Shown here one piece after another: positions 54,038 to 64,000 of a DNA stretch of 64,000 nucleotides. The stretch is from Paenibacillus oryzae (GTDB lineage: Bacteria; Bacillota; Bacilli; Paenibacillales; Paenibacillaceae). Location of the stretch: positions 1-64,000 of the forward strand of contig NZ_LYPA01000026.1 of assembly GCF_001675045.1 (NCBI RefSeq). The letters run 5' to 3'. How positions within the stretch are numbered: the stretch's first letter is position 1; each line of letters begins with the position of its first letter. The translations under genes and the position numbers were made by a program. The notes beneath the pieces were generated by a model. That model saw only the letters and a list, made by a program, of their open reading frames with translations, had not been told where the DNA came from and searched no databases.

Positions 54038-54061
54038 TTGTGGTGATTGTAATATATTTGT

Positions 54062-56134
54062 TTAGAAGTTGAATGCTCTGTAAATGATCACTGCAGCTTG
54101 AGCGCGAGTTGCGTTGCTGTTTGGCGAGAACTTGCCTTCGTTGCCAACCACGATGCCGTGGTGAGCCGCAAATGCAACGCCATCTTTCAGCGAGGAGCTG
54201 ATTTGTCCAGCATCAGAGAAAATCGCCAGCTCAGCATCCTGGTCTTCGATTGCTGCAGCGCCTTTTGCTTTCAATGCGCGTGCAACCATTGTTGCCATCT
54301 CAGCGCGAGTAATTTTTGCATGAGGGTCGAAACGGTTAGCCGAACGTCCGTTGATAACGCCCAGGTCAGCCGCCGCAGCAACATAAGGAGCGAACCACTC
54401 GCTAGCGCCTACATCGCCAAACGTCGCTTTTGCAGATACGTTATCCATATCCAGAGCGTGAATCAGCATTTTCGCAAATTCAGCGCGAGTTACTTGATCC
54501 TGTGGAGCAAATACGCCTTCCGCTTTGCCGTTGATTGCGCCTTTAGCTGCAATGACTTGAATTGCGCGTCCAGCCCAAGCTTCAACTGCTTCTGTATCGC
54601 CGAAGGATACCTTGTTTTCCACTACTGCATAAGAGGAGAAGGTATCACGCAGTTCAACAAAAGATCCCTCTGCTTTATTGTATCGACCGCCATAATAATT
54701 CAGTTTACCCTCAATAATTTTGGCAAGTGTCAACAAATCAGTATCAACATCATTAGTAACTTCGACAGGCAATTTAACTTTCACAGGATTCGAGAACTGA
54801 TCTACAACCACATTGTTTGAAGTGAGATTAAATTCAAAAACTTTGGATACAACCTTTGCTTGCTCATTCAATTCTTGGGAAGGAGCTGCTTGGTTTACTT
54901 TAAGCTCAACAGCGCCAGTGATATCTCCGCCAACCGGAATTTCCACTCCGAATTTGCCTGCTTGTACGGCGATTCCAGCCAATTTTGCATCTGCGCTTGC
55001 AGTCACGATGGAAGCCGGAAGACTGATAAGCATTTCATACTGCGATACCGAACCGAAGCTTAGCGTCAGCGTAACAGCTGGCAGTGCTTCACCCGTCACG
55101 CTCTTCAGGCTGTCTGCAATAGCCGCGATGCCTTTAATGATATTCAGCACATTGTTTTCATTAGGAGAAAGTGTTGCCACATTGCCAACCACGGAAGGGA
55201 TGCTGTTAATGGCAGAAAGCTTAACAGCAGCAGCATGGGCATCCTTGACAGCACGTTCAATCAATTCTGCTTTTTGCGCTTCTGTTGCTTCAGCCAGTCT
55301 GGTTTTGAGTGATTCCAGATTTTTCACTGCAACTTCCGCGTCGAGTGGAAGGCTGCTGGACGGGAATCCGCCGATACCGCCAATATTTATTGGATTGTTA
55401 TTAGTTGGTGCAGGGAATGCAGCTTTGTAAGCTTCGTTAAGAGATACAAATGCTTTTACACCCGTTTGGAAGTTCACTTTATCATTATCCTGAAGGCTGG
55501 TGAACACGTCAGCCAAATCTTGGGAAGTAATCCCTACGCTATTTGCGTATGTTTTAAACTTATCATTGGAATTGATTGCATCAGTAGCTGCCGTTTTTAG
55601 CTGGGCTTTGATTGCCTTCAAGTCGCTGATGTCGCTGAGAGTCAAATTGCCAACAATTTTAGCCACGCTCAGCTCCATGTTGTGAAGCACAGTTGCGACG
55701 TCATCTACAGACAAGCCTGGTTCAAGCTTGTCCAGGAAACCCTCATTGTTTTTCGCAATGTTTTCATAATCATCTTTCCAGGTGCTTCCAATTGGGAGAG
55801 TCAAAACGCTTTCGATCAAGTCGTTGATAGTAGCGCTGTCGACATTCGGATTAACGATTTTTGCAACTAGAGGTTGCAGAATAGCTGGATCTTCCGCAAT
55901 CGCTTGAGCAATCTCTGCTCTGAATGCATTTACATTTGCCAAGCCTTGAGGAGTCAGCTGCGAGTATACCTGTTGAGCACGATTCGCGAAATCAGAGTAT
56001 GCAGCAGCTTGAACCACATTACTAACACCAAGCTTTTCGGCCAATCCCTTATTGCTGAGTGGGATGCCTGCGAATGCGGACATGGCAACGCTAGCCGCGA
56101 TTGTTGTTACTGCCAGTTTCTTTTTGAACGACAT
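54062..56134 (-). CDS. Surface protein with three SLH domains
   Basis: ATG 56134 is 5 bases after GAGGTGAT and gives 690 residues; the TTG two codons earlier overlaps the SD region. A signal peptide (about 1-25, or up to AAA near 46) is followed by a long helical region with no recognised family (about 50-500). Three SLH repeats fill roughly the last 180 residues (TRAEFAKML, TRAEMATMV and TRAQAAVII). SLH domains bind the pyruvylated secondary cell-wall polymer, so the protein is on the cell surface. Lying between the CpsB phosphatase and CapA, it may act in attaching or exporting the polymer. Confidence 0.92.
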   Translation of the reverse strand: MSFKKKLAVTTIAASVAMSAFAGIPLSNKGLAEKLGVSNVVQAAAYSDFANRAQQVYSQLTPQGLANVNAFRAEIAQAIAEDPAILQPLVAKIVNPNVDSATINDLIESVLTLPIGSTWKDDYENIAKNNEGFLDKLEPGLSVDDVATVLHNMELSVAKIVGNLTLSDISDLKAIKAQLKTAATDAINSNDKFKTYANSVGITSQDLADVFTSLQDNDKVNFQTGVKAFVSLNEAYKAAFPAPTNNNPINIGGIGGFPSSSLPLDAEVAVKNLESLKTRLAEATEAQKAELIERAVKDAHAAAVKLSAINSIPSVVGNVATLSPNENNVLNIIKGIAAIADSLKSVTGEALPAVTLTLSFGSVSQYEMLISLPASIVTASADAKLAGIAVQAGKFGVEIPVGGDITGAVELKVNQAAPSQELNEQAKVVSKVFEFNLTSNNVVVDQFSNPVKVKLPVEVTNDVDTDLLTLAKIIEGKLNYYGGRYNKAEGSFVELRDTFSSYAVVENKVSFGDTEAVEAWAGRAIQVIAAKGAINGKAEGVFAPQDQVTRAEFAKMLIHALDMDNVSAKATFGDVGASEWFAPYVAAAADLGVINGRSANRFDPHAKITRAEMATMVARALKAKGAAAIEDQDAELAIFSDAGQISSSLKDGVAFAAHHGIVVGNEGKFSPNSNATRAQAAVIIYRAFNF

Positions 56135-56265
56135 TACCAATCACCTCTATAATTAGAATAGTTGCACTCATCTTAAATGGATGAATGTCTAGTAAAACCA
56201 AAGGCACTGCTTTCTTATGTATCGGTTTTGTGAAGCCAGTCTTGAACCTTTACCTGCACATTCCC

Positions 56266-57051
56266 TTACCTTCTTGAAAATAAGGACATAAGCCTGCGCC
56301 ATTGTCCTCCCCCTGCTGTGGAAGAAGCCGGCTGCTCGCCCAGCGGCGTATTGTCCAGCAACCGTCTGGCATTGTCCCTCAAATAGCTGCTCCATTGTTC
56401 TCCCATTGTTCTCTCAATGAACGAATAGGCTTCGCCCAATCGAAAGCCCCGGCGGGAGATATGATGCGCATCTGACGATACAAATTGGATACTGCCTTGC
56501 TTGAGCAATGAAAGCGAAGTCTGTTGAATCCGTTTTCCGAATACGCCGAGCAAGGAATGGGTGGTTACCTGTCCGCATGCTCCGAGCTCTATTAATTTCT
56601 CGAACCGTTCCGGATGCTGCACAACCTCCGAGTTTCTCTCAGGATGAGCGATAACCGTTGTTAACCCCATGACACTCAGCTCATGAATCATTTCTTCCAT
56701 AGACCTCGGAATACGGGAAGACGGCATCTCCAGCAAAACATATCTGCTGCCGGCCAGCGTGAGCAATTCATCTCGGCTCCAGGCATCCAGCAGATCATCA
56801 TGAACGCGAATTTCCTGACCTGCGGCTACTGTGACAGGCACTCCCGCTTCTATCAGTCTAGCATTAACTGATTCTACGAGCCGTCGCACATCGGAAGCCG
56901 GATTCATATAAGCTCCATTGGCGTGATGAGGCGTTGCGATGATGGTTGTAATCCCCTCTGAACAGGCTGCCCGGGCCATATTCAGCGTATCATCAAAATT
57001 CTCCGCCCCGTCATCCAATCCGGGTAAAATATGACTGTGGATATCTATCAT
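56266..57051 (-). CDS. CpsB/YwqE-type PHP-fold tyrosine phosphatase
   Basis: The 261-residue metallophosphatase has the PHP motifs MIDIHSHILPGLDDG at the N-terminus, TPHHA, AAGQEIRVH, AHPERN and VSSDAHH. It removes phosphate from the Tyr cluster of the BY-kinase and resets the cycle. It leads the leftmost-reading transcript of the locus, with AAGGAGTGA upstream of the ATG. A C-terminal Ser/Gly-rich tail (about 235-261) is longer than usual. Confidence 0.93.
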   Translation of the reverse strand: MIDIHSHILPGLDDGAENFDDTLNMARAACSEGITTIIATPHHANGAYMNPASDVRRLVESVNARLIEAGVPVTVAAGQEIRVHDDLLDAWSRDELLTLAGSRYVLLEMPSSRIPRSMEEMIHELSVMGLTTVIAHPERNSEVVQHPERFEKLIELGACGQVTTHSLLGVFGKRIQQTSLSLLKQGSIQFVSSDAHHISRRGFRLGEAYSFIERTMGEQWSSYLRDNARRLLDNTPLGEQPASSTAGGGQWRRLMSLFSRR

Positions 57052-57326
57052 GCCGACTGTTCACTCCTTCGTCAGCAGTTGTTGATAATCTTCGACATTC
57101 TGCTTCATGCTCCGACAGTCAAACGACATTACCCTCAGTATATCCTAGAGTTTCCAAATATACAAAGCCAAAACCCCCTTTTGAAAACGCTTTCTATCAA
57201 AAATGAGAGAAAAAGTTCAGATTTTGTTCAGAGAATCCCAGTTTTAGGGACCTATTCTCTCAAAAATGATTCCTTTGACCTACTATGTTTTTATTGGATT
57301 TTTTATAGGTTTTCCAGTTTGTTAAA
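57052..57326. other. Upstream region of the polysaccharide locus with repeats
   Basis: There is no gene here. The sequence holds GTTCAGA twice, 11 bases apart (57215-57221 and 57226-57232), which is one helical turn. It also holds CAAAAATGA twice (57198-57206 and 57261-57269) and the inverted repeat GAGAGAA (57205-57211) with TTCTCTC (57255-57261). These look like regulator sites or RNA structure ahead of the phosphatase gene. I see no convincing promoter. Confidence 0.45.
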
Positions 57327-57353
57327 GAAAAAAGGCGCTGCATATGCAACGCC
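57327..57353 (-). terminator. Terminator of lysS
   Basis: On the minus strand GGCGTTGC-AT-ATGCAGCGCC is followed by TTTTTT, 20 bases after the lysS stop codon. It insulates the polysaccharide locus. Confidence 0.88.
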
Positions 57354-57372
57354 TCTGTTGAAATCCGTTATA

Positions 57373-58941
<1,569 letters not shown>

Positions 58942-58948
58942 TTACGCC

Positions 58949-59425
58949 TTATTTTTTGATATCGACAATCTTATATGAAATAATGCCCGCCGGAACGTTG
59001 ACTTCAACAACTGTACCCTGCTTTTTGCCCAAAATGGCTTTTCCGAGAGGGCTTTCATTGGAAATCTTGTTTTGCAGCGGATCGGACTCTGCTGTGCCGA
59101 CAATCGCATATTCCATTGTATCGCCAAACTCCATATCCTCTACAATAACGGTAGAACCGATGCTCACCGCTTCGGTATCAATTTCATCATTATTAATAAT
59201 ACGAGCATTGCGAAGCATTTTTTCCAGCGTAATAATTCTGCCTTCAATAAAAGCCTGCTCGTTTTTGGCATCCTCATATTCGGAGTTTTCGCTAATATCT
59301 CCATAGCCGATGGCGACTTTAATCCGCTCGGCCACCTCGCGCCGCTTGACCGATTTGAGGTTCTCCAGTTCCTCCTCAAGCTTTTTAAGTCCGTCTTGAG
59401 TCAGAATGATTTGCTTATCGTTCAT
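58949..59425 (-). CDS. greA: Transcript cleavage factor GreA
   Basis: The 158-residue protein has the N-terminal coiled coil (about 1-75, acidic tip with EYEDAKNEQ) and the FKBP-like C-terminal domain ([21 protein letters not shown]). It stimulates cleavage by stalled RNA polymerase. It has its own near-consensus promoter at 59564-59592 and sits between dusB and lysS. Confidence 0.95.
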   Translation of the reverse strand: MNDKQIILTQDGLKKLEEELENLKSVKRREVAERIKVAIGYGDISENSEYEDAKNEQAFIEGRIITLEKMLRNARIINNDEIDTEAVSIGSTVIVEDMEFGDTMEYAIVGTAESDPLQNKISNESPLGKAILGKKQGTVVEVNVPAGIISYKIVDIKK

Positions 59426-59563
59426 CTTTCCGATTCTCCTGTCGCGTGACTAATTTTCATACCGGGTATGAATTCACTGATACTTAATATATTACGCATG
59501 ATCGCCGTCATACCTTCCTCGGAGTGGTCATATTGGCAATCTTTTGTTAGATTATATTGCACG

Positions 59564-59592
59564 ATTATATTGCATGGTCCCCCGAATGTCAA
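59564..59592 (-). promoter_or_regulatory. Consensus promoter for greA
   Basis: On the minus strand TTGACA (59592-59587), 17 bases and TATAAT (59569-59564) are perfect consensus. A direct repeat, GATTATATTGCA, gives a second TATAAT 13 bases downstream. Confidence 0.85.
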
Positions 59593-59627
59593 TGTAAGCA
59601 GCCGATGTTCGGGCGACTTGCTTCCAG

Positions 59628-60629
59628 CTAGAGCGCTAATGCGCCTTCAGCCGCTTCTTCCTCAAGGGATGAAATGTATTGGTCCAAAATAGCGACCAGC
59701 CGGTCACGGCCGGTTTCTTCCATTATGACATCCTTCACACGCGCCCCTCCGGGCAGCCCTTTGAGGTACCAGGCCAGATGCTTGCGCATCTCCCTTACAG
59801 CCACCGCCTCATTCCGGATTGCAATCAGCCGGTCCAGATGGAGAATGGCGACCTTCATCTTTTCGCGAGGCGTTGGTTCGCCAGGCAGCTTGCCGCTCTC
59901 CAGATACTGAATGGTACGATACAGCATCCATGGATTGCCGAGTGCGCCTCTGCCGATCATAACTCCGTCAACACCGGTTGTCTCCAGCATTCGCTTGGCA
60001 TCCTCCGGAGAAAAAACATCGCCGTTGCCGATCACCGGAATGTTCACGGCTCCTTTAACTTCCTTTATAATATCCCAGTTGGCTGTGCCCGTATATTGCT
60101 GCTCCCGGGTACGGCCATGCACGCTGACGGCGCTGCCTCCGGCACGCTCCACCGCGCGGGCGTTCTCCACCGCATAGACATGCTCGTCATCCCAGCCGAT
60201 CCTCATTTTGACCGTTACAGGCTTATCAACAGCGTCCACAACAGCGGACACCATCTCGTAAATCTTGCCGGGGTCCAGCAGCCAGCGGGCGCCGGCATCA
60301 CACTTGGTTACTTTAGGCACGGGACATCCCATATTAATGTCGATAATATCCGCGTTGGTTTGTTTATCCACGACCTTGGCGGCCTCAACCAGCGATTCCC
60401 GGTCGCCTCCGAATATTTGCAGGCTAAGCGGCTTTTCGCGCTCATCCACAAAAAGCATTTCCATCGTACGCTTGTTGCCGTGCAAAATAGCCTTGTCGCT
60501 CACCATTTCGGCGCAAACCAGCCCAGTCCCGAATTCCTTGGCAATCAAACGAAAAGCGGGGTTGCAGACGCCGGCCATCGGCGCAAGAACAACCCGGTTT
60601 TTCATCTCGATGTCTCCGATTGTCAGCAT
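59628..60629 (-). CDS. dusB: tRNA-dihydrouridine synthase
   Basis: The 333-residue flavoenzyme has VLAPMAGVCNPAFR at the start, the catalytic Cys in DINMGCPVPKV, and the FMN-binding NGDVFSPEDA and MIGRGALGNPW. It reduces uridines in tRNA to dihydrouridine. It follows the yazB-like gene by 8 bases and belongs to the folate-gene transcript, as in Bacillus. Confidence 0.95.
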   Translation of the reverse strand: MLTIGDIEMKNRVVLAPMAGVCNPAFRLIAKEFGTGLVCAEMVSDKAILHGNKRTMEMLFVDEREKPLSLQIFGGDRESLVEAAKVVDKQTNADIIDINMGCPVPKVTKCDAGARWLLDPGKIYEMVSAVVDAVDKPVTVKMRIGWDDEHVYAVENARAVERAGGSAVSVHGRTREQQYTGTANWDIIKEVKGAVNIPVIGNGDVFSPEDAKRMLETTGVDGVMIGRGALGNPWMLYRTIQYLESGKLPGEPTPREKMKVAILHLDRLIAIRNEAVAVREMRKHLAWYLKGLPGGARVKDVIMEETGRDRLVAILDQYISSLEEEAAEGALAL

Positions 60630-60637
60630 GCCGCTCC

Positions 60638-60865
60638 TTACTCCTCCTTTGTTGTCACAAGCTCTTCCGGACTAATGCCTAAGGTTGCCGCAATCTGCTC
60701 CAGCAGCCTGGGATCGCTCCTGCGCGTGCCTCTTTCCAGCGAGCCCAATACCGCTACGGAGATACCCATTTTTTGAGCCAAGCCTTGCTGTGTATATCCC
60801 TTCAGCTTTCGAAACGCTCTGATGCGCTGCGCAAGCTGGTTGTTGTGTGCTGAATATTTTTCCAT
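60638..60865 (-). CDS. yazB: XRE-family helix-turn-helix protein (YazB-like)
   Basis: The 75-residue protein is almost entirely one XRE helix-turn-helix (about 10-65: LAQRIRAFRKLKGYTQQGLAQKMG, SVAVLGSLERG). It overlaps the end of folK by 64 bases in another frame. The Bacillus counterpart YazB has the same place in the folate operon; its targets are not known to me. Confidence 0.88.
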   Translation of the reverse strand: MEKYSAHNNQLAQRIRAFRKLKGYTQQGLAQKMGISVAVLGSLERGTRRSDPRLLEQIAATLGISPEELVTTKEE

Positions 60866-61377
60866 AATGCAATGCCTTCCTTTCCTTGCCGAAAAGCCTC
60901 TTGCGAAGCCTTGCCTGCCTGTTCTGCCAAAGGATGCGCGCGGTTCAGCACATCGTTCAGAGGAACCAGCACAAAAGCCCGTTCCATCATACGGGGATGC
61001 GGCAGCGTCAATTCCTCCAGGTCCATAACAACCTCCTCATATAAGAGGAGATCCAAATCAATGGTGCGGGGACCAAACCGGATTTCTCTGGTTCTGCCCA
61101 GCTTCAGCTCCAGCTTCTGCAATTCCCGTAGAAGCTCCAGCGGTTCGAGCGTGGTTCGCACAGCAATGACCATATTAAGAAACGCGGGCTGGTCGTTATA
61201 GCCCACAGGGTCGGTTTCGTAGATGCCTGAGAAACGCTCCAGGCTAATACCGGGATGCCCGTCAATAGAGTCCAGCGCGCTGAGGAGCAGCCCCTCCCGA
61301 TCTCCAATATTGGAGCCTAGCGCAATATAAGCTTCCGACTGGCTTCCGGCCATCTCTTCATCTCTCCATCCAGTCAT
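60802..61377 (-). CDS. folK: 2-amino-4-hydroxy-6-hydroxymethyldihydropteridine pyrophosphokinase
   Basis: The 191-residue enzyme has YIALGSNIGDRE, the substrate-binding GPRTIDLDLLLY and PHPRMMERAFVLVPL. It transfers pyrophosphate from ATP to the pterin, feeding FolP. Its ATG overlaps the folB stop by 4 bases. The C-terminus extends over yazB. Confidence 0.94.
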   Translation of the reverse strand: MTGWRDEEMAGSQSEAYIALGSNIGDREGLLLSALDSIDGHPGISLERFSGIYETDPVGYNDQPAFLNMVIAVRTTLEPLELLRELQKLELKLGRTREIRFGPRTIDLDLLLYEEVVMDLEELTLPHPRMMERAFVLVPLNDVLNRAHPLAEQAGKASQEAFRQGKEGIALWKNIQHTTTSLRSASERFES

Positions 61378-61766
61378 GATTCCGAACGCATAATTGCTCC
61401 GTCCGCTCCGCGTTTGCGGGTCAGCTCTACCGTTACGCCGTCAAAATGAATGTCGAACGGCGGATTCGGCTTCGTTACGCCAACAGTCAATTCATGTATC
61501 ATAGTATAAGCGTCCAGCACACCGGATGCAATGGCGCCGGCCAGCGCTTCAATCAGCTTTACGGGAGGACCTTCCACGATTTTCTTAACGACCGCATAAA
61601 GCTCCGCGTAATTGATCGTCTGCTCCAGGTCGTCATTCCGCGAGGCGGCATCCAGATCAAGCGACAGCTCCAGATCGACAATAAACTTCTGCCCAAGCCG
61701 GTTTTCCTCCGCAAAAACGCCGTGATAGCCATAGAAGGACATGCCCTTCATTTTCATTTTATCCAT
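61374..61766 (-). CDS. folB: Dihydroneopterin aldolase
   Basis: The 130-residue enzyme has the FolB pattern MKGMSFYGYHGVFAEENRLGQ, with catalytic residues Tyr and Glu near 14-22, and the conserved Lys in VGVTKPNPP. It makes 6-hydroxymethyldihydropterin. It is translationally coupled to folK. Confidence 0.94.
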   Translation of the reverse strand: MDKMKMKGMSFYGYHGVFAEENRLGQKFIVDLELSLDLDAASRNDDLEQTINYAELYAVVKKIVEGPPVKLIEALAGAIASGVLDAYTMIHELTVGVTKPNPPFDIHFDGVTVELTRKRGADGAIMRSES

Positions 61767-61843
61767 AACAAGGAACGCCCCTTTTTGTTATACGTGTTCG
61801 GAAAAAATACATGTTTGATGAACCCGGTTGTTGAACAGCCTCC

Positions 61844-62689
61844 TTAACGGTAATAAATGGCATCCGCCATCAAGGCGGCACGGCGCATGTCCCGCACATC
61901 GTGCACTCTCACAATTTGGCAGCCCTGCGCAATACCAATCGCAACGGTTGCAGCGGTGCCCAGCACTACTTCATCGACGGGAAGATCCAGAGCCTGGCGA
62001 ATAAATCGTTTGCGTGAGGTGCCCAGCAAAACGGGATAACCCAGCTCCGCAAGCTCATGGAGCCGCCCCATCATTTCCAGATTATCATTGTAGGTTTTGG
62101 CAAAACCAATGCCGGGATCGAGCCAGATGGCGTCCGCGTTGATGCCCGCTTCCTCTGCCCGGCCTATACTGCTTTTCAGGTCGGCAATCACATCGGGAAC
62201 CAGATCATTATAGCTGCTATCGGTCCGATTATGGCTGATGATAACGGGGCATCCGTATTCTGCCGCCACGCTCGCCATATCAGGATCGCCCTTCAGGCCC
62301 CAAATATCATTTATGATATGCGCACCAGCCTCCAGCGCCTGACGGGCCGTAGCCGCCTTATACGTGTCAATTGACAGCGGCATTCCGGGAAGCGCCTCCC
62401 GCACAGCGGCGATAATAGGCACAACTCGCCTGATTTCCTCCTCCGCATCAACCGCTTCAAAGCCCGGCCGCGTCGATTCCCCGCCAATATCCAGAATGTC
62501 GGCGCCTTGCTCCGCCATATCCCTTGCGTGCCGGACAGCCGCGTCCACATCCATATATTTGCCGCCGTCGGAGAAGGAATCCGGCGTGGCGTTCAATATG
62601 CCCATAATCAACGTGCGACTCCCTAATTCCAGAGGCACTCCCTCGCTCAGTTGATAGCGCCGCCGGCAAAAGTTAGGTTTATCCCCCAT
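61844..62689 (-). CDS. folP: Dihydropteroate synthase
   Basis: The 281-residue TIM barrel has MGILNATPDSFSDGG, GGESTRPG, SIDTYKA and DPGIGFAKT, which form the pterin and p-aminobenzoate sites that sulfonamides target. It condenses the pterin with p-aminobenzoate. It lies 33 bases after pabC, and GGAGGCG precedes the ATG. Confidence 0.95.
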   Translation of the reverse strand: MGDKPNFCRRRYQLSEGVPLELGSRTLIMGILNATPDSFSDGGKYMDVDAAVRHARDMAEQGADILDIGGESTRPGFEAVDAEEEIRRVVPIIAAVREALPGMPLSIDTYKAATARQALEAGAHIINDIWGLKGDPDMASVAAEYGCPVIISHNRTDSSYNDLVPDVIADLKSSIGRAEEAGINADAIWLDPGIGFAKTYNDNLEMMGRLHELAELGYPVLLGTSRKRFIRQALDLPVDEVVLGTAATVAIGIAQGCQIVRVHDVRDMRRAALMADAIYYR

Positions 62690-62722
62690 CCTCTTCGCCT
62701 CCTTACATCTATTAATGCTTCT

Positions 62723-63820
62723 TTATAGCAAACAGTTGCGCTGAATATCCTCTCTATAAAGCTTCAGCAGCCGCCGAAAAACGGACCTCGAAACGCTTTC
62801 TGGCTCTGGCTCGTTGCTCGGGGCAGAGACCGGACTGGATTCGGCATTTCCTTCTGATTCTATACAACCAGCATACCCGGTACCTCTCCCAAATCCGGCA
62901 TTTCCCATCCATTGAGCCTGACTAATGCCCACAACCGCCGAGCGGCCGTCCAGATCCGTTAAAAGCTCAACGGGCACAAGCTCCTGCACAGAGTTCGTCA
63001 GCCAAATTTCCCTAGCCTCCAGCAGCTCCTCCCAGGCGTAATGGCCCTCCTCTACGGCAAAACCGTCACCCCGCGCCAGCTCAAGCACCCTTTCTCTTGT
63101 TACGCCGGGCAGAATGCCTGTATCAATAGAAGGCGTGCAAATAACGCCATCGTTTTTGGAGACAAAAAACAAATTGCTGACGATGCCTTCCGCTAGCCAG
63201 CCCTCCCGGCTTAGCATTAAGCCCTCAGTAGCGCCCGAGCGAGCCGGTTCGGCCCTCATGACAGTTAACTGATCAGGTTTGCCATCCGACTCTGTGGAGG
63301 ATTTAGCTCCCCCTAATCCCAAGAGCTCACGCTTCGCAATAATATTATTCATATAATGAAGAGATTTGAAACGAATGCTACCCTCAGGCGAATTTCGGCG
63401 AGTATGAAGCAGCCTCAGCTCCTTGGCCGCAGGGGGCTCCATGGCCAGCCATTCCGCTCCGACAGCCGGCAAAGGCTTCGCCATCAACAGGATAGTCGGT
63501 TCTGCGTAATCGCTGGACGGCAGACCCAGCTCTCCTGCTCCCGCGCTGACGGTCAGCCTGATATAGCCGTCGCTCAAGCCGTTAGCCTCCAGAAGGCTGG
63601 ACACCTGATTCGCCAACTGCTCCTCCGTCATGGTCAAAATAATGCCAAGCTCCCGGCAGCCGCCGCGCAGCCTGTCCATATGACGCTCCAGCAAATAAGG
63701 CGCGCCGCCGTATGTTCGGAACGTCTCAAATAGCCCGATACCGTACAAAAAGCCGTGATCGTATGCCGAGATCACAGCCTTTTCCGCTTGTACAAGAGCT
63801 CCGTTTAGTCCAACCTTCAT
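62723..63820 (-). CDS. pabC: 4-amino-4-deoxychorismate lyase
   Basis: The 365-residue PLP class IV enzyme has [16 protein letters not shown] near 18-33, the PLP lysine Lys152 in RFKSLHYMN and [10 protein letters not shown]. It releases p-aminobenzoate. It is longer than the usual ~290 residues because of an internal Ser/Gly-rich insert near 170-200 and a C-terminal tail (about 315-365) rich in Glu/Ser/Pro. Its ATG overlaps the pabA stop by 4 bases. Confidence 0.92.
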   Translation of the reverse strand: MKVGLNGALVQAEKAVISAYDHGFLYGIGLFETFRTYGGAPYLLERHMDRLRGGCRELGIILTMTEEQLANQVSSLLEANGLSDGYIRLTVSAGAGELGLPSSDYAEPTILLMAKPLPAVGAEWLAMEPPAAKELRLLHTRRNSPEGSIRFKSLHYMNNIIAKRELLGLGGAKSSTESDGKPDQLTVMRAEPARSGATEGLMLSREGWLAEGIVSNLFFVSKNDGVICTPSIDTGILPGVTRERVLELARGDGFAVEEGHYAWEELLEAREIWLTNSVQELVPVELLTDLDGRSAVVGISQAQWMGNAGFGRGTGYAGCIESEGNAESSPVSAPSNEPEPESVSRSVFRRLLKLYREDIQRNCLL

Positions 63821-64000
63821 GCCGATTTACCGGACCTGGTTTTCAGAAAATTGCGCAGCATCGTCAATCCATGATCAGTAATGATGGATTCCGGATGGAA
63901 CTGCACGCCCTCTATTGCATATTCCTTATGCCTCAGCCCCATAATTTCGCCTTCCTCTGTCTCGGCAGTAATTTCGAGACAATCCGGCAGCGTCTCCCGG
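63817..64000 (-). CDS. pabA: Glutamine amidotransferase component of aminodeoxychorismate/anthranilate synthase, 3' end
   Basis: The last 60 residues are visible, ending at TGA 63819-63817. They include [10 protein letters not shown], with the His and Glu of the class I amidotransferase triad. The order pabA-pabC-folP-folB-folK matches Bacillus, where the subunit is shared with tryptophan synthesis. The rest lies outside the window. Confidence 0.92.
   Translation of the reverse strand, partial: RETLPDCLEITAETEEGEIMGLRHKEYAIEGVQFHPESIITDHGLTMLRNFLKTRSGKSA

Overview
The window looks like a chromosomal segment of a Paenibacillus-type bacterium (Bacillota, Paenibacillaceae). Three things suggest this. 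The folate/aminodeoxychorismate genes run straight into dusB, greA and lysS, in essentially the Bacillus order. There are two YesM/YesN-type two-component systems beside Lpl/Ytc- or Mal-type sugar ABC importers. There are also a three-repeat SLH surface protein and strong Shine-Dalgarno sites with several GTG and TTG starts. This assignment is inferred from gene content only.

Layout. 1-3.2 kb: a leader resembling an rRNA operon leader that reads out of the left edge, a possible micro-gene, a secreted transglutaminase-like protein behind two tandem c-di-GMP-I riboswitches, and an exported copper-amine-oxidase-N-domain protein. 3.4-11.1 kb: a mannoside-degradation operon (GH125, a clan GH-A enzyme, GH38). 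11.1-12.3 kb: non-coding DNA carrying three families of repeats, including twelve copies of a 38-bp unit. 12.3-19.5 kb: a YesN/YesM pair divergent from a permease-permease-binding protein importer. 19.5-22.4 kb: a MarR regulator with an MFS efflux pump and matching candidate operators, then a GNAT acetyltransferase behind a ZTP (pfl) riboswitch.

22.4-26.8 kb (minus strand): an AAA ATPase plus RloB-like pair that resembles AbiL/RloAB phage-defence modules, followed by an SEC-C protein, a VanZ-like protein and a membrane-anchored protein of unknown function. 26.9-35.7 kb (minus strand): a second sugar locus (GH43, two permeases, binding lipoprotein, response regulator, histidine kinase). 35.8-36.5 kb: a mazEF toxin-antitoxin pair. 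36.5-57.1 kb (minus strand): a large Wzx/Wzy-type exopolysaccharide locus. It contains rmlACDB for dTDP-rhamnose, ugd and a UDP-glucuronate epimerase, an AT-rich core of flippase, polymerase, glycosyltransferases and acyltransferase, the initiating sugar phosphotransferase, a CapD/FlaA1-like dehydratase, the CapA/CapB chain-length and tyrosine-kinase pair, an SLH protein and a CpsB/YwqE-type phosphatase. 57.3-64 kb (minus strand): lysS, greA, dusB, a yazB-like regulator, folK, folB, folP, pabC and the 3' end of pabA.

How the genes may work together. Each sugar locus pairs hydrolases with an importer and a YesMN sensor, as expected for induced use of plant or fungal polysaccharides. The polysaccharide locus should make a rhamnose- and uronate-containing polymer under tyrosine-phosphorylation control, and it includes a surface-layer protein. 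The points most worth a second look are the ZTP riboswitch on a GNAT gene, the tandem c-di-GMP switches on an exported transglutaminase-fold protein, the RloAB-like operon with SEC-C and VanZ partners, the repeat field at 11.1-12.1 kb, and a two-cysteine domain shared by two exported proteins.
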